Below are positions 37,700 through 47,216 of a stretch of DNA of 64,000 bases, one piece after another. Numbering within the stretch: position 1 is the first letter of the stretch; each line of letters starts with the position of its first letter. The translations under genes and the position numbers were made by a program. This stretch comes from Shewanella sp. Isolate13 (GTDB lineage Bacteria > Pseudomonadota > Gammaproteobacteria > Enterobacterales > Shewanellaceae), in the NCBI RefSeq assembly GCF_022398325.1, contig NZ_JAKEVD010000011.1:1-64000 (forward strand), written 5' to 3'. The notes under the pieces are model-generated. The model was not told the origin of the DNA, did not search any database, and saw nothing but the letters and a program-made list of their open reading frames with translations.

Positions 37700-39424
37700 T
37701 TATTTAGGCTCTATCTGCTCTACCATCAGTTGCAGACTCTGGTTGCCTCTAAACTCGTTTACATCGAGTTTATACACCACCTGTGCATATTGAATCGTGG
37801 CATCGGGCCAGGTCTTCAAGTCCACATTAAAGGCGATGGCATCGAGCATCACGCGGCCACATTCGGTTTCTAAAATCAATTTTAAGTGCTTCTCGCCGAC
37901 AATGCGCTGCTGGATCACTCTAAAGTAGCCATCAAACAGCGGTTCGGGGAATGACTGCCCCCAAGGGCCTGCACTTCTTAACTCACTGGCAAGCTCAAGC
38001 TTAAACTGCTCAGGCACTAGCTCGCCGTCAGACACTAGCTCACCAGTTAATAACTCTGGCGCTAACACTTCCCGCACCGCCTTGTCATAAGCATCGGCAA
38101 ACAGGGAAAACTGCCCAGCTTGAATCGATAAGCCTGCGGCCATGGCGTGACCGCCAAACTTTAAAATCAGCCCAGGGTGACGGCTGTTGATTAACTCTAA
38201 CAGGTCGCGCATATGCAGACCCTTAATCGAGCGCGCCGAGCCTTTAATCTCGCCCTCTCCCGCTTCGGCAAAGGCAATTACTGGACGGTGATACTTATCT
38301 TTAATGCGCGAGGCCAAGATACCAATCACACCTTGATGCCAATCGGCCTGATAGATGGCAATGCCCCATGGCAGTTCAGCTTCGTTAAGCTCGATACTCT
38401 CAAGGCTCTTGAGCGCCTCCTGCTGCATGTCGGCTTCGAGATCGCGGCGCTCGGCATTGAGGCCATCGAGTTCCGAGGCCATACGCCGAGCCAGCATCAT
38501 ATCTTCACACAGCAAGGTTTCTACCCCAAGCGCCATCTCATCGAGGCGACCCGCGGCGTTAAGTCGTGGCCCAACGGCAAAGCCAAAGTCTGAGGCAACG
38601 ATACGTGACGGGGTGCGTTTAGCGACTTCTAGCAAGGCTGTGATCCCCACACGGCAACGACCCGCTTTGACTCGCTGCAGACCCGCCTCCACTAGAATAC
38701 GGTTATTAGTGTCGAGCGATACCACGTCGGCCACCGTGCCTAAGGCAACGATATCCAGTAACTGCGCAAGGTTAGGTTCGCTAATGCCCTGCTGCTGATA
38801 CCAGTTGCGGCTTCTAAGCTCGGCTCTAAGCGCCGACATCAGATAAAACGCCACACCTACACCCGCAATCGACTTACTGGCAAACTCGCAGCCGTCTTGA
38901 TTGGGGTTCACAATCGCATCGGCGTCCGGCAAGGTATGGCCCGGAAGATGGTGGTCGGTGATCACCACTGTCATGCCGTGGGCTTTTGCCGCCGCTACCC
39001 CCTCAATGGATGAGATACCGTTATCGACGGTGATCAACAATTCTGCTTGCTTGCTGGCGGCAACGGCAACAATTTCAGGGCTTAAGCCATAGCCATAATC
39101 GAAGCGGTTCGGAATGAGGTAATCCACCTTTTGCGCGCCCATCATCCTTAGCGCCAACACACAGACACTGGTGGAGGTAGCACCATCGGCATCGAAGTCA
39201 CCCATGATAAGTATCGACTTTTGCGCCTCGATGGCATCGGCAATGATCTTAGCCGCCTGTTCTAGGCCAGCCATGGTGTTGGGTCGCAGTAACTTACCAA
39301 GGCTCAGCTCACAATCGTCAGCAATCACGCCACGGCTGGCATAGATCTGTTTTAAAATGGGAGAAAGCGTATCGGGAAGGTGGCTATCATCGACTCTGGG
39401 GCGGCGAACTATCTTATGGATCAC
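37700..39424 (-). CDS. recJ: Single-stranded-DNA-specific exonuclease RecJ
   Basis: 574 residues. DHH-family motifs: ILIMGDFDADGATSTS, LITVDNGISS, VVITDHHLPG (the DHH signature) and the DHHA1 segment FGGHAMAAGLSI. It degrades ssDNA 5' to 3' in recombination and mismatch repair. It is last in the minus-strand order xerD, dsbC, recJ, the same as in E. coli. Confidence 0.96.
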   Translation of the reverse strand: MIHKIVRRPRVDDSHLPDTLSPILKQIYASRGVIADDCELSLGKLLRPNTMAGLEQAAKIIADAIEAQKSILIMGDFDADGATSTSVCVLALRMMGAQKVDYLIPNRFDYGYGLSPEIVAVAASKQAELLITVDNGISSIEGVAAAKAHGMTVVITDHHLPGHTLPDADAIVNPNQDGCEFASKSIAGVGVAFYLMSALRAELRSRNWYQQQGISEPNLAQLLDIVALGTVADVVSLDTNNRILVEAGLQRVKAGRCRVGITALLEVAKRTPSRIVASDFGFAVGPRLNAAGRLDEMALGVETLLCEDMMLARRMASELDGLNAERRDLEADMQQEALKSLESIELNEAELPWGIAIYQADWHQGVIGILASRIKDKYHRPVIAFAEAGEGEIKGSARSIKGLHMRDLLELINSRHPGLILKFGGHAMAAGLSIQAGQFSLFADAYDKAVREVLAPELLTGELVSDGELVPEQFKLELASELRSAGPWGQSFPEPLFDGYFRVIQQRIVGEKHLKLILETECGRVMLDAIAFNVDLKTWPDATIQYAQVVYKLDVNEFRGNQSLQLMVEQIEPK

Positions 39425-39490
39425 GTTGGATTAAACCCTCAAAACTAAAAACAGTAGCAGCATAGCAAAGACTGCCGGAAAAGGGGCACA

Positions 39491-39518
39491 AAAAAGGTGA
39501 GCCTAGGCTCACCTTTTT
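39491..39518. terminator. Bidirectional terminator between dsbC and recJ
   Basis: Perfect palindrome AAAAAGGTGAGCC / GGCTCACCTTTTT. Placed 27 bp after dsbC. Confidence 0.85.
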
Positions 39519-39544
39519 CATCAATGACTCAATTCAGGACTGAA

Positions 39545-40273
39545 TTACTGTACTGATTCTAAAGTACGTAGTAGTGCCTTAGGTGGCTGGTAACCAGGAA
39601 TTAAGGTACCGTCTGCTAGAATAATCGCTGGTGTACCGTTAATACCAAAGGTTTGACCTAGGTCATATTGCTCTTTGATCTTCGCATCACACTTGGCTTG
39701 TTTAACCGCTTTACCGTTTTTGGCATCGCCCATGGCTTTAAGCGGGTCTGCTGCACACCATACAGACTCCATCTCATCGGCATTGGCCGATGGTACACCT
39801 GCACGTGGGAAGGCAAGATAACGCACTGTAATGCCAAGGTCGTTATACTCTTGCATCTCGTTATGTAGCTTACGGCAGTAACCACAGCTCACATCGGTAA
39901 ACACGGTAACAACGTACTTTTCATTCTTAGCCTTGTAAACCAGCATGTCCTCTTCCAGTGGCTTCATCATATCCACACGAGGACCCGCCATCGCCGCTTC
40001 GGTTAAGTTCTTCATGCCCTTATCAAGATCATAAAGATTACCATGAAACAGTTTTGAACCATCTTTGCTGATATACAGCACACCACGGTTAGTGAAGGCC
40101 TCATATAAATCTGGGATAGGTGATGGCTTCATCGAAAGCACTTCAACGTTTAACGCTTGGTTTAACTTCTGCTTCAACGCTGCAGTATCATCGCCTGTGC
40201 TGTTTGATGCTGCTAGGGCTGCAGGTGCAATCAGCATTGCAGCAATCAAAGAAAATGTTCGAGTGAACTTCAT
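39545..40273 (-). CDS. dsbC: Thiol:disulfide interchange protein DsbC
   Basis: 242 residues with a Sec signal peptide (cleavage after PAALA). The N-terminal dimerisation domain and the thioredoxin-fold active site CGYCRKLH are present, with cis-Pro loop INGTPAIIL. It isomerises disulfides in periplasmic proteins. Located between xerD and recJ as in E. coli. Confidence 0.96.
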   Translation of the reverse strand: MKFTRTFSLIAAMLIAPAALAASNSTGDDTAALKQKLNQALNVEVLSMKPSPIPDLYEAFTNRGVLYISKDGSKLFHGNLYDLDKGMKNLTEAAMAGPRVDMMKPLEEDMLVYKAKNEKYVVTVFTDVSCGYCRKLHNEMQEYNDLGITVRYLAFPRAGVPSANADEMESVWCAADPLKAMGDAKNGKAVKQAKCDAKIKEQYDLGQTFGINGTPAIILADGTLIPGYQPPKALLRTLESVQ

Positions 40274-40563
40274 TAGTTTTCCTACTCTTTTGTAAGGGTC
40301 AGACTGACAGATATAAATGATTAGACCTTATCTGGAGCTGAAAAGTTACAGACTCAACTCAGTTAAAGCAAATTATTTGCTGTAACTAAATCATACAGAC
40401 GTGAAACTCATCATATAATTCAATTAAGTAGCGAACTACTGAAAGTTATTCTGCAGCTCCGATTTCGCCTACATACACTCAAAATTCTAACCTAATAGTC
40501 ATTAGGCCTCGACTCAATAATCGTCATTCAAAGCGTAAACGCAATTGAACCTGTTTGTTTGCA

Positions 40564-41466
40564 CTAGCCTCGAGGGTGATGTTCACTGTGTAGCGTCGCC
40601 AGCCTTGCGGTCGCAACATGAGTATAGATCTGAGTGGTCGAAAGATCGCTATGTCCAAGCAGTAATTGCACCACACGCAAGTCTGCGCCGTGATTAAGCA
40701 AGTGAGTCGCAAAGGCATGCCTTAGGGTGTGAGGGGAAAGCTCTGTAGTAATCCCGGCTCTTAGCGCATAGAGTTTGATGCGGTGCCAGAAGGTTTGCCG
40801 CGTCATCTGCTGCGCCCGTTTTGAGGGAAATAGTACATCACTCTGCTTGCCGTTAAGCAGCTCGGCTCTGGCAAACTTCAGGTAGGATTCAATCTCGGTA
40901 ACGGCGAGCTCGCCCAGCGGCACGAGACGCTCCTTGCCGCCTTTACCTGTAATGCGCACTAGGCCTTGGCGCAAACTTAGTTGCTCCATGGTCAGTCCCA
41001 CCAGCTCTGATACACGTAGCCCCGTAGCGTATAGTAGCTCCAGCATCGCCTTGTCACGACACTCAATCGGGTCGTCTTGTTCTGGCTCCGCCAATAAGCG
41101 ATCGATATCTTCTTCACTGAGAGAGTCTGGGAGTTTACGAGCCAGTTTGGGCGACTCAATGAGCGCCATCGGATCGGTATCGATCTGTTTCTTGACGATA
41201 AGATAGCCGTAGAAGCGTCTGAGACTGCTCATCATGCGCGCGCTACTGGTCTTAGCGAACCCTTTATCGAAGCGCTCAGCCAAATAGTTGCGAATGTCGA
41301 ACTGAGAACAAGTCACTAGGTCGTCACCTTGCTTTTGCAGGTAACGGTCGAGGTGACGCAGATCGGTACGATAGGCACTTAAGGTGTTATCACTTAAGCC
41401 CTTGGTTGACCATAGGTCATCTAAAAACAGATCAATAATACTATTGGGCGTGTACTTATCGGCCAC
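40564..41466 (-). CDS. xerD: Tyrosine recombinase XerD
   Basis: 300 residues. N-terminal SAM-like domain then the catalytic domain with the first arginine in YATGLRVSEL, HTLRHAFATHLLNHGADLR (His-x-x-Arg), GHSDLSTTQIYTHV (His, catalytic Tyr). With XerC it resolves chromosome dimers at dif. Identity as XerD and not a mobile-element integrase follows from length, sequence and synteny with dsbC-recJ. Confidence 0.95.
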   Translation of the reverse strand: MADKYTPNSIIDLFLDDLWSTKGLSDNTLSAYRTDLRHLDRYLQKQGDDLVTCSQFDIRNYLAERFDKGFAKTSSARMMSSLRRFYGYLIVKKQIDTDPMALIESPKLARKLPDSLSEEDIDRLLAEPEQDDPIECRDKAMLELLYATGLRVSELVGLTMEQLSLRQGLVRITGKGGKERLVPLGELAVTEIESYLKFARAELLNGKQSDVLFPSKRAQQMTRQTFWHRIKLYALRAGITTELSPHTLRHAFATHLLNHGADLRVVQLLLGHSDLSTTQIYTHVATARLATLHSEHHPRG

Positions 41467-41752
41467 TTCTCATTCCTATCTACGATTTAATCAAGAAGGG
41501 CCTAGAATCTAGGACGCTTCGCGGCTAGAGCGGACTTCGTCCTGCTATACAATCAAGAGACCGCTCTCAGCTCTTATCTTTCAGCCTTTGCTTTTCCGTA
41601 AGCGCAGCGTTCCGTAAGTGACGCAGTCACGTTCGTAAGTCCGCAGGCCGTGCATCTTTTATCGTCTTGGCTTCTCCTAGGATCTGCTTTTCCTAGCACC
41701 TAGCACCTTCTTTTCCATCTTAGCTTTCCCGGCTCTTCCCCGGCTTTTAAAC
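41467..41752. repeat. Dispersed hairpin element, copy C, with micro-hairpin sequence
   Basis: Inverted relative to copies at 19.0 and 22.2 kb. GGAC-TTC-GTCC lies at 41532-41542. Beyond it (41590-41650) is sequence like the 105-bp unit at 18.2 kb, including GTGACGCAGTCAC with a GCA loop where the 18.2-kb copies have GCT. Confidence 0.85.
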
Positions 41753-41780
41753 AAAAAGGCGATGCTCATAGAGCATCGCC
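41753..41780 (-). terminator. Terminator after brnQ
   Basis: Stem GGCGATGCTC / GAGCATCGCC, with a T-run on the minus strand. Confidence 0.85.
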
Positions 41781-41844
41781 TCAATATTATGCCATCGAAC
41801 TGGCTTAAGCTATTAGCTTTAACTAATCGCTTTAACGGTTAGCT

Positions 41845-43176
41845 TTAGTTAACCGCTAACTGCTCGCTTGGCTTTTTAACTAGCATACAAGCGATAATTG
41901 CGATAGCCGTTGGTAGTAACCAAGCCATACCTTCGTTATGCAGTGGCATAAAGTTCAATACACTCACGTCAACACCTGCGGCCTTGATGCCGTCGATGAT
42001 GCCGAAAAACAGCGCCACACTCAGTACGATACGGTGAGCCGCCGTTGGGTTAGCGAAACGTTCGGTTAAGAATGTCACCGCAACCAAGGCGATAGCCACA
42101 GGGTAAACCGTCATCAGTACTGGAACGCTGATACTGATTAGCTGAGCTAAACCTACGTTAGCGATGGTCGCACACACAACACTCACCACTACAACGAAAC
42201 GACGGTAAGAGATCTTTGGTAGTAGCTCGTTAAAGTACTCACTACAGGCACTAATAAGACCCACTGCTGTCGTCAAACAAGCTAGTGTCACAACCGATGA
42301 CAATAGAACCATGCCGCTTGCGCCGAATTTAGCGGTAACATAGTTAGTTAAAATCACACCGCCATTCTCTGCGCCAACCGCTAAATCGCCCGCCGTAGCA
42401 CCTAAGTAGAACAGTGAAACATAAACAAATGCCAAGCCTGCCGCCGCAATCAAAGCCGCTTTAATCAAATAGTTAGTCTGTGCTTTTGGCTCAGTAACAC
42501 CTTTCTTACGTAAGATATCGATGATCAACATACCGAAGATCAATGAAGCTAAGGTATCCATGGTGTTATAGCCTTCCAAGATCCCCTTAGTTAGCGGGCT
42601 AGCTTGATAATCACCCACTGCGGCGCCGATATCGCTACCTGGGATCACGATAACAGAGATCGCTAGGCCAACTAATAATAAGATAAGGATAGGCGTTAAT
42701 ACTTTACCTACGCTGTCGAGTAGCTTACCCGGGAACAGAGCTAATACCATAGAGAGACCGAAGAAACCTAAGGTATAAATAAGCTGTGCGATGTTGAACG
42801 TTAGGCCCGCAATCATAAAGGTCGCGCTGGTGTCAGTTAGAAACGGCTTAAAGCCCACTTCATAAGCAACCAGTCCAGTTCTTGGTGCGGCGAACGCAGG
42901 ACCTATAATGATGAAAATAGAGACGGCTAATGCAGTCGCAGCGATGGGAGGCAGCAATTGCATTATTTTACCGTTCGCTTTAGCGACAGCAATAAGAGTA
43001 ATAAGAGGAAGGCCGACCGCAGTAATCAGGAAGCCAAACATAGCTAGGGTGATATTTTCGCCCGCTAAAAAACCCGCTAACGGAGGGAAAATTAAGTTAC
43101 CCGCCCCCAAAAAGAACGCGAAGGTCATGAAACCTAAGCCTATCGTATCCGTGATACTCATTTGATTATTCTGCAC
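41845..43176 (-). CDS. brnQ: Branched-chain amino-acid carrier BrnQ
   Basis: 443 residues, about twelve hydrophobic helices. TIGLGFMTFAFFLGAGNLIFPPLAG near the N-terminus is the LIVCS family signature. It should import leucine, isoleucine and valine with a cation. Monocistronic, with its own terminator. Confidence 0.93.
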   Translation of the reverse strand: MQNNQMSITDTIGLGFMTFAFFLGAGNLIFPPLAGFLAGENITLAMFGFLITAVGLPLITLIAVAKANGKIMQLLPPIAATALAVSIFIIIGPAFAAPRTGLVAYEVGFKPFLTDTSATFMIAGLTFNIAQLIYTLGFFGLSMVLALFPGKLLDSVGKVLTPILILLLVGLAISVIVIPGSDIGAAVGDYQASPLTKGILEGYNTMDTLASLIFGMLIIDILRKKGVTEPKAQTNYLIKAALIAAAGLAFVYVSLFYLGATAGDLAVGAENGGVILTNYVTAKFGASGMVLLSSVVTLACLTTAVGLISACSEYFNELLPKISYRRFVVVVSVVCATIANVGLAQLISISVPVLMTVYPVAIALVAVTFLTERFANPTAAHRIVLSVALFFGIIDGIKAAGVDVSVLNFMPLHNEGMAWLLPTAIAIIACMLVKKPSEQLAVN

Positions 43177-43709
43177 TTTACTGCCCCATCATAATTTTAT
43201 TTAGTTAATTATTTCGTGCCATCACATTCCTAAGGCACCACTTAGGTTGATGACAAAAAAATGTGTAATCTTTACTTTACACAGCTCCGTGGTAAATAGG
43301 GCCTATTCTTGGCGAGTTTTTGAACAGCAGCGGAAAAAGTAACGCTTCAATTGCTTTAAAACTGGTTTACCTTCTCTAAAATTGAGCTTTTACCCAACAA
43401 AGAGGGGCATACTATTAACAGAGTAGCTATAAACAAACAAGCAGGCATACGGAAAAACGGCCAATCTCGATACAAACCGCAACAAGCAAGTAACAGAATA
43501 CTCCCATTACTTACATTCACCCCATGAGCACCCACAAGCTGACACATCCGCTTTAATAGCCAGCATGCTGTTCAAAGTGAGTAACCACTTACATGCAAAA
43601 ACGCTAAAGCTTGCTTAAAGCATTAACAATTAAACTTAGATTAGTAGATTACGCTATACACTTGATTAGCGTACAATTAGCTTAACAGTTCAAATCAACT
43701 CTTGTTGCA
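43177..43709. other. Intergenic region between brnQ and trmN6
   Basis: 533 bp between divergent genes. It presumably holds both promoters. No structured RNA or repeat was recognised. Confidence 0.4.
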
Positions 43710-44468
43710 ATGCCATTTACCTTCAAACTATTTCATGTCGATGACAGTCGCTGCGGCATGCCCGTTAGCACCGATGGTGTACTTCTGGGCGCTTGGGCAC
43801 CATTAGTGCAGGCCAAGACCATACTCGATATTGGCGCAGGCAGCGGCCTATTAAGCCTGATGGCCGCACAACGCAGCCAAGCTCAGATCACCGCCATCGA
43901 GCTCGACAGCAATGCCGCCCTAGACTGTCAGCAAAACTTCGATGCCAGCCATTGGCTCGATCGCCTCGAGGTTATCTGCTGTGATATCCAGGCCTACTGC
44001 CAACATGAACCACAGCGACAATTTGAGCATATCATCTGTAATCCGCCCTATTTTGCCAATGGGCCGCAATCGAGCGATGCCTCAAGAGCGGCGGCGCGCC
44101 ATACTGACAGCTTAAGCTTCGATAGCTTACTGAGCGCCATTAAACAGCTACTGGCGCCACAAGGAGCGGCGAGTCTGATCTTGCCTATCGAGTCGGTCAA
44201 GCTATTTGAGAGTAAGTTGAGCCAATATAAGCTCAAGCTAAGCCAAAGGTTGCTGGCCGCCAGCGTTGAGGGTAAAGCGGCAAATCGACAAGTATTAGTG
44301 CTGCGTCATGCTCTTCTCAATACAGATGATCCGAAAAGCCCTAGCGAGCCAAGAGTTGCAGGCAATCTTGAAGCGATTAACGAGCAGCAACTTTATATTC
44401 GTCAGAAAAATGGCCAGTACAGCCAAGCCTTTAACCTATTGAGCCGGGATTTTTATTTAAAGCTTTAA
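43710..44468 (+). CDS. trmN6: tRNA1(Val) adenine-37 N6-methyltransferase
   Basis: 252 residues. SAM motif I is [16 protein letters not shown] and motif IV is IICNPPYF (about 110-117). It methylates A37 of tRNA-Val (YfiC/TrmN6). Adjacent to srmB as in E. coli, where the two are neighbours, though both lie on the same strand here. Confidence 0.92.
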   Translation: MPFTFKLFHVDDSRCGMPVSTDGVLLGAWAPLVQAKTILDIGAGSGLLSLMAAQRSQAQITAIELDSNAALDCQQNFDASHWLDRLEVICCDIQAYCQHEPQRQFEHIICNPPYFANGPQSSDASRAAARHTDSLSFDSLLSAIKQLLAPQGAASLILPIESVKLFESKLSQYKLKLSQRLLAASVEGKAANRQVLVLRHALLNTDDPKSPSEPRVAGNLEAINEQQLYIRQKNGQYSQAFNLLSRDFYLKL

Positions 44469-44537
44469 GGATCTGGCGATCTAATCGTTTCAAGTCGCTT
44501 CTATAAGCTTTATAATGTCCGGCTATTATTTATTGAG

Positions 44538-45773
44538 ATGCCACGCATGCAATTTGAAGATCTCCAGCTTGACCCTTGTTTGTTAGAGTCATTAAAAGCA
44601 ATGGGCCACAACAAGCCCACTACGATACAACAACAAACAATCCCAGTTGCCATGGAGCAAAGGGATATCTTGGCGCGTGCGCCAACGGGTACGGGTAAGA
44701 CTGCAAGCTTTCTTCTGCCTGCGTTGCAGCACCTGATCGACTTTCCACGTCGATATGGCGGCCGAGCGCGTGTATTGATCCTGACCCCTACTCGTGAACT
44801 TGCTAGCCAAATTCATCGCTATGCCAGTCACCTTGCCACAGGCCTAGGCCTAGACACCGTCATCATTACTGGTGGTGTTCCTTACGGTCCTCAAGAGGAA
44901 GCGCTACAGAAGAACGTTGACATCTTAGTGGCGACGCCAGGCCGTTTGATGGAGTACCTAGATAAGGGTCACTTCAACGCCGAAGACGTTGAAATACTGG
45001 TGATCGATGAAGCCGACCGCATGCTAGATATGGGCTTCTCGGCTGTCGTTGAAAGCATTGCAATCGAGTCGGTAGGCCGTAAGCAAACCATGCTGTTCTC
45101 TGCAACGCTTGAAGGCAGCGACGTAGGGCGTTTCTCACATCAGCTGCTAACAAACCCAGTTAGACTGGAAGCTGAAGCACCACGCAGCGAAAAAGCCAAG
45201 ATCCATCAATGGATCCATCTAGCCGATGACAAAGCCCATAAGTTTGCTTTGCTGGCTGCACTTTTAAAGCAAGAAGAAGTTCAGCGCACCATCGTCTTCG
45301 TTAAGACCCGTGAAGCGGTTGCTAGCCTTGAAGGCCTGCTACAGAAAGAAGGCATCGCTTGCGCGTTTATGCGTGGCGATATGGAGCAAAAAGCCCGTTT
45401 CCAAGCGCTAGGTCGTTTCACCAAAGGTGAAGTCAATATCTTACTCGCAACCGATGTTGCTGCACGCGGTATCGACATTGACGGTATTACCCATGTTATC
45501 AACTATGACATGCCACGCTCTGCAGACACTTACGTGCACCGTATCGGTCGTACGGGCCGCGCTGGCGCCAAAGGCACTGCCATATCATTGGTTGAAGCCC
45601 ACGATATTCGCGTAGTCGGTAAAATTGAGCGCTATATTGGTCAGCCTCTGAAGCGTCGTTTCATTAAAGATCTACGCCCTAAGAACAAAGAAGCTAAGCC
45701 ACCAGGAAAGAAGAAAGCGGGTCCGGAAGGCAAAAACTTTAGTAAGAAAAGCAAGAAGAAAAAGAAGAAGTAA
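44538..45773 (+). CDS. srmB: DEAD-box RNA helicase SrmB
   Basis: 411 residues. Motifs: Q motif GHNKPTTIQQQTIP, I APTGTGKT, Ia PTRELA, II DEAD, III SAT, VI HRIGRTGRAG, then a lysine-rich tail (KKSKKKKKK). Closely follows E. coli SrmB, which acts early in 50S ribosome assembly. ATG 44547 is an alternative start. Ended by a strong terminator. Confidence 0.95.
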   Translation: MPRMQFEDLQLDPCLLESLKAMGHNKPTTIQQQTIPVAMEQRDILARAPTGTGKTASFLLPALQHLIDFPRRYGGRARVLILTPTRELASQIHRYASHLATGLGLDTVIITGGVPYGPQEEALQKNVDILVATPGRLMEYLDKGHFNAEDVEILVIDEADRMLDMGFSAVVESIAIESVGRKQTMLFSATLEGSDVGRFSHQLLTNPVRLEAEAPRSEKAKIHQWIHLADDKAHKFALLAALLKQEEVQRTIVFVKTREAVASLEGLLQKEGIACAFMRGDMEQKARFQALGRFTKGEVNILLATDVAARGIDIDGITHVINYDMPRSADTYVHRIGRTGRAGAKGTAISLVEAHDIRVVGKIERYIGQPLKRRFIKDLRPKNKEAKPPGKKKAGPEGKNFSKKSKKKKKK

Positions 45774-45791
45774 GATTCGTTTTTCTTAGCC

Positions 45792-45818
45792 AAAAGGGTC
45801 ACATCAGGTGACCCTTTT
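45792..45818 (+). terminator. Terminator after srmB
   Basis: AAAAGGGTCAC / GTGACCCTTTT palindrome. Confidence 0.9.
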
Positions 45819-45956
45819 CTGTTTGTACCAATTCCCTCGGCAACTCGCCATCTCCTTGCGTTCGATAAGCAAAGCTTAAGAACAACCTTAACGCCACATA
45901 CTGAAACATATTATTTACAAATAAAGATGTTACCTTGACTCTGACTCTGGTAATTT

Positions 45957-47216
45957 ATGCAATTAGAAAAGTCTATGCATGGAAAAGCAGATCAGATGAT
46001 AAATAAAATTAAAACAATACTTAGGAGAATGACTCCTCTCTTTATTCTTCTGGCCTTTATTATCGCCGCTCAAATTCTGATTAGTACCAAGGAAGCTCCT
46101 GAGCAGAAAGCCGATACCGCGCCCGTCCCTATTGTTGATGTCACCGAAGTAAAACGCCAAACCGTGTCACTCAACCTGCCCTCTTATGGAGTGGTAACGC
46201 CAAAATATAAGACGCAGTTAGTCACCGAAGTACAGGGACGCATGCTGTCTATCTCAGCTAATTTTGTAGCCGGTGGCGTGGTAAAGAAAGGCGATGAGCT
46301 AGCCGTTATTGAACCATCTGATTACGAGGCGGATCTGATGCAAGCGCAGGCCTCTCTGGCCAAAGCTAAGGCTGCCCTAGAGGAGGAGCGCGCCAAGGGG
46401 GAAGTGGCAAAGAATGACTGGAAAGGTTATGACGGCGGCATTCCACCAGAACTTGGCCTACGTCTCCCACAGCTCAAGCAAGAACAAGCCAATGTTAAGT
46501 TCCAACAGGCAGCGCTTGCTCGGGCACAGCGCAACCTTGAGCGTACGGTTATTCGTGCCCCATTCGATGGCATTATCAAGGCTCGCAACGTCGATCTTGG
46601 CCAGTATGTCACTCTTGGCACTAACTTGGGTGAACTGTATGACACTCGCATCGCCGAGGTTAGGTTGCCGCTATCGAATAATGATCTGGCTTATCTCGAA
46701 TCCGTCGACAATCCCGACACCGATGTCAGCCTAAGTGCCGATCTCGCTGGTCGAGTGATCACTTGGCAGGGACAGATTGTGCGTAGCGAAGGGGTTATCG
46801 ATGCCGAAAATCGTATGGTTTTCCTCGTTGCCGAAGTCAAAGATCCCTATCTACGTGATAACCGAGTCGAAGGCCAATTACCACTGAAATACGGCACCTT
46901 TGTGACCGCTGTGATTAAGGGCCGCACCGTAGACGGTATCGTCAAGTTGCCACGCCATTTAGTACGGGATAATAAAGTCACTATTGTTAATAGCGACAAT
47001 AGTATCGAACTTCGCAGCGTCAATGTGGTGCGCACCGATCTGGAAAGTGTCTACATCAAGGACAGCCTCAACGATGGTGAGCGCGTATCACTGACAAACC
47101 TGAGCAATGCTGAGGACGGCCAGATAGTCAAGGTTATCGGCGAAGACTCCAGCTCTAATCAAGAGTCTCAGAGTAAGCGCAGTGAAGAGCAGCTCGCTAG
47201 TGCGGGTGGTCAATAA
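45957..47216 (+). CDS. RND efflux periplasmic adaptor (membrane-fusion protein)
   Basis: 419 residues. A single N-terminal transmembrane helix (PLFILLAFIIAAQILIS) is followed by a lipoyl half-motif (LVTEVQGRMLSISANFVAGGVVKKGDEL), a coiled-coil hairpin (about 125-185), and the second lipoyl half (LERTVIRAPFDGIIKARNVDLGQYV). It links an RND pump to an outer-membrane channel. ATGs at 45975 and 45996 are alternative starts. Stop overlaps the start of the pump gene (TAATG). Confidence 0.92.
   Translation: MQLEKSMHGKADQMINKIKTILRRMTPLFILLAFIIAAQILISTKEAPEQKADTAPVPIVDVTEVKRQTVSLNLPSYGVVTPKYKTQLVTEVQGRMLSISANFVAGGVVKKGDELAVIEPSDYEADLMQAQASLAKAKAALEEERAKGEVAKNDWKGYDGGIPPELGLRLPQLKQEQANVKFQQAALARAQRNLERTVIRAPFDGIIKARNVDLGQYVTLGTNLGELYDTRIAEVRLPLSNNDLAYLESVDNPDTDVSLSADLAGRVITWQGQIVRSEGVIDAENRMVFLVAEVKDPYLRDNRVEGQLPLKYGTFVTAVIKGRTVDGIVKLPRHLVRDNKVTIVNSDNSIELRSVNVVRTDLESVYIKDSLNDGERVSLTNLSNAEDGQIVKVIGEDSSSNQESQSKRSEEQLASAGGQ

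Noticed and set aside
40564..41466. Integrase of a mobile element
   Set aside because: The tyrosine recombinase is XerD by length, sequence and the xerD-dsbC-recJ order.
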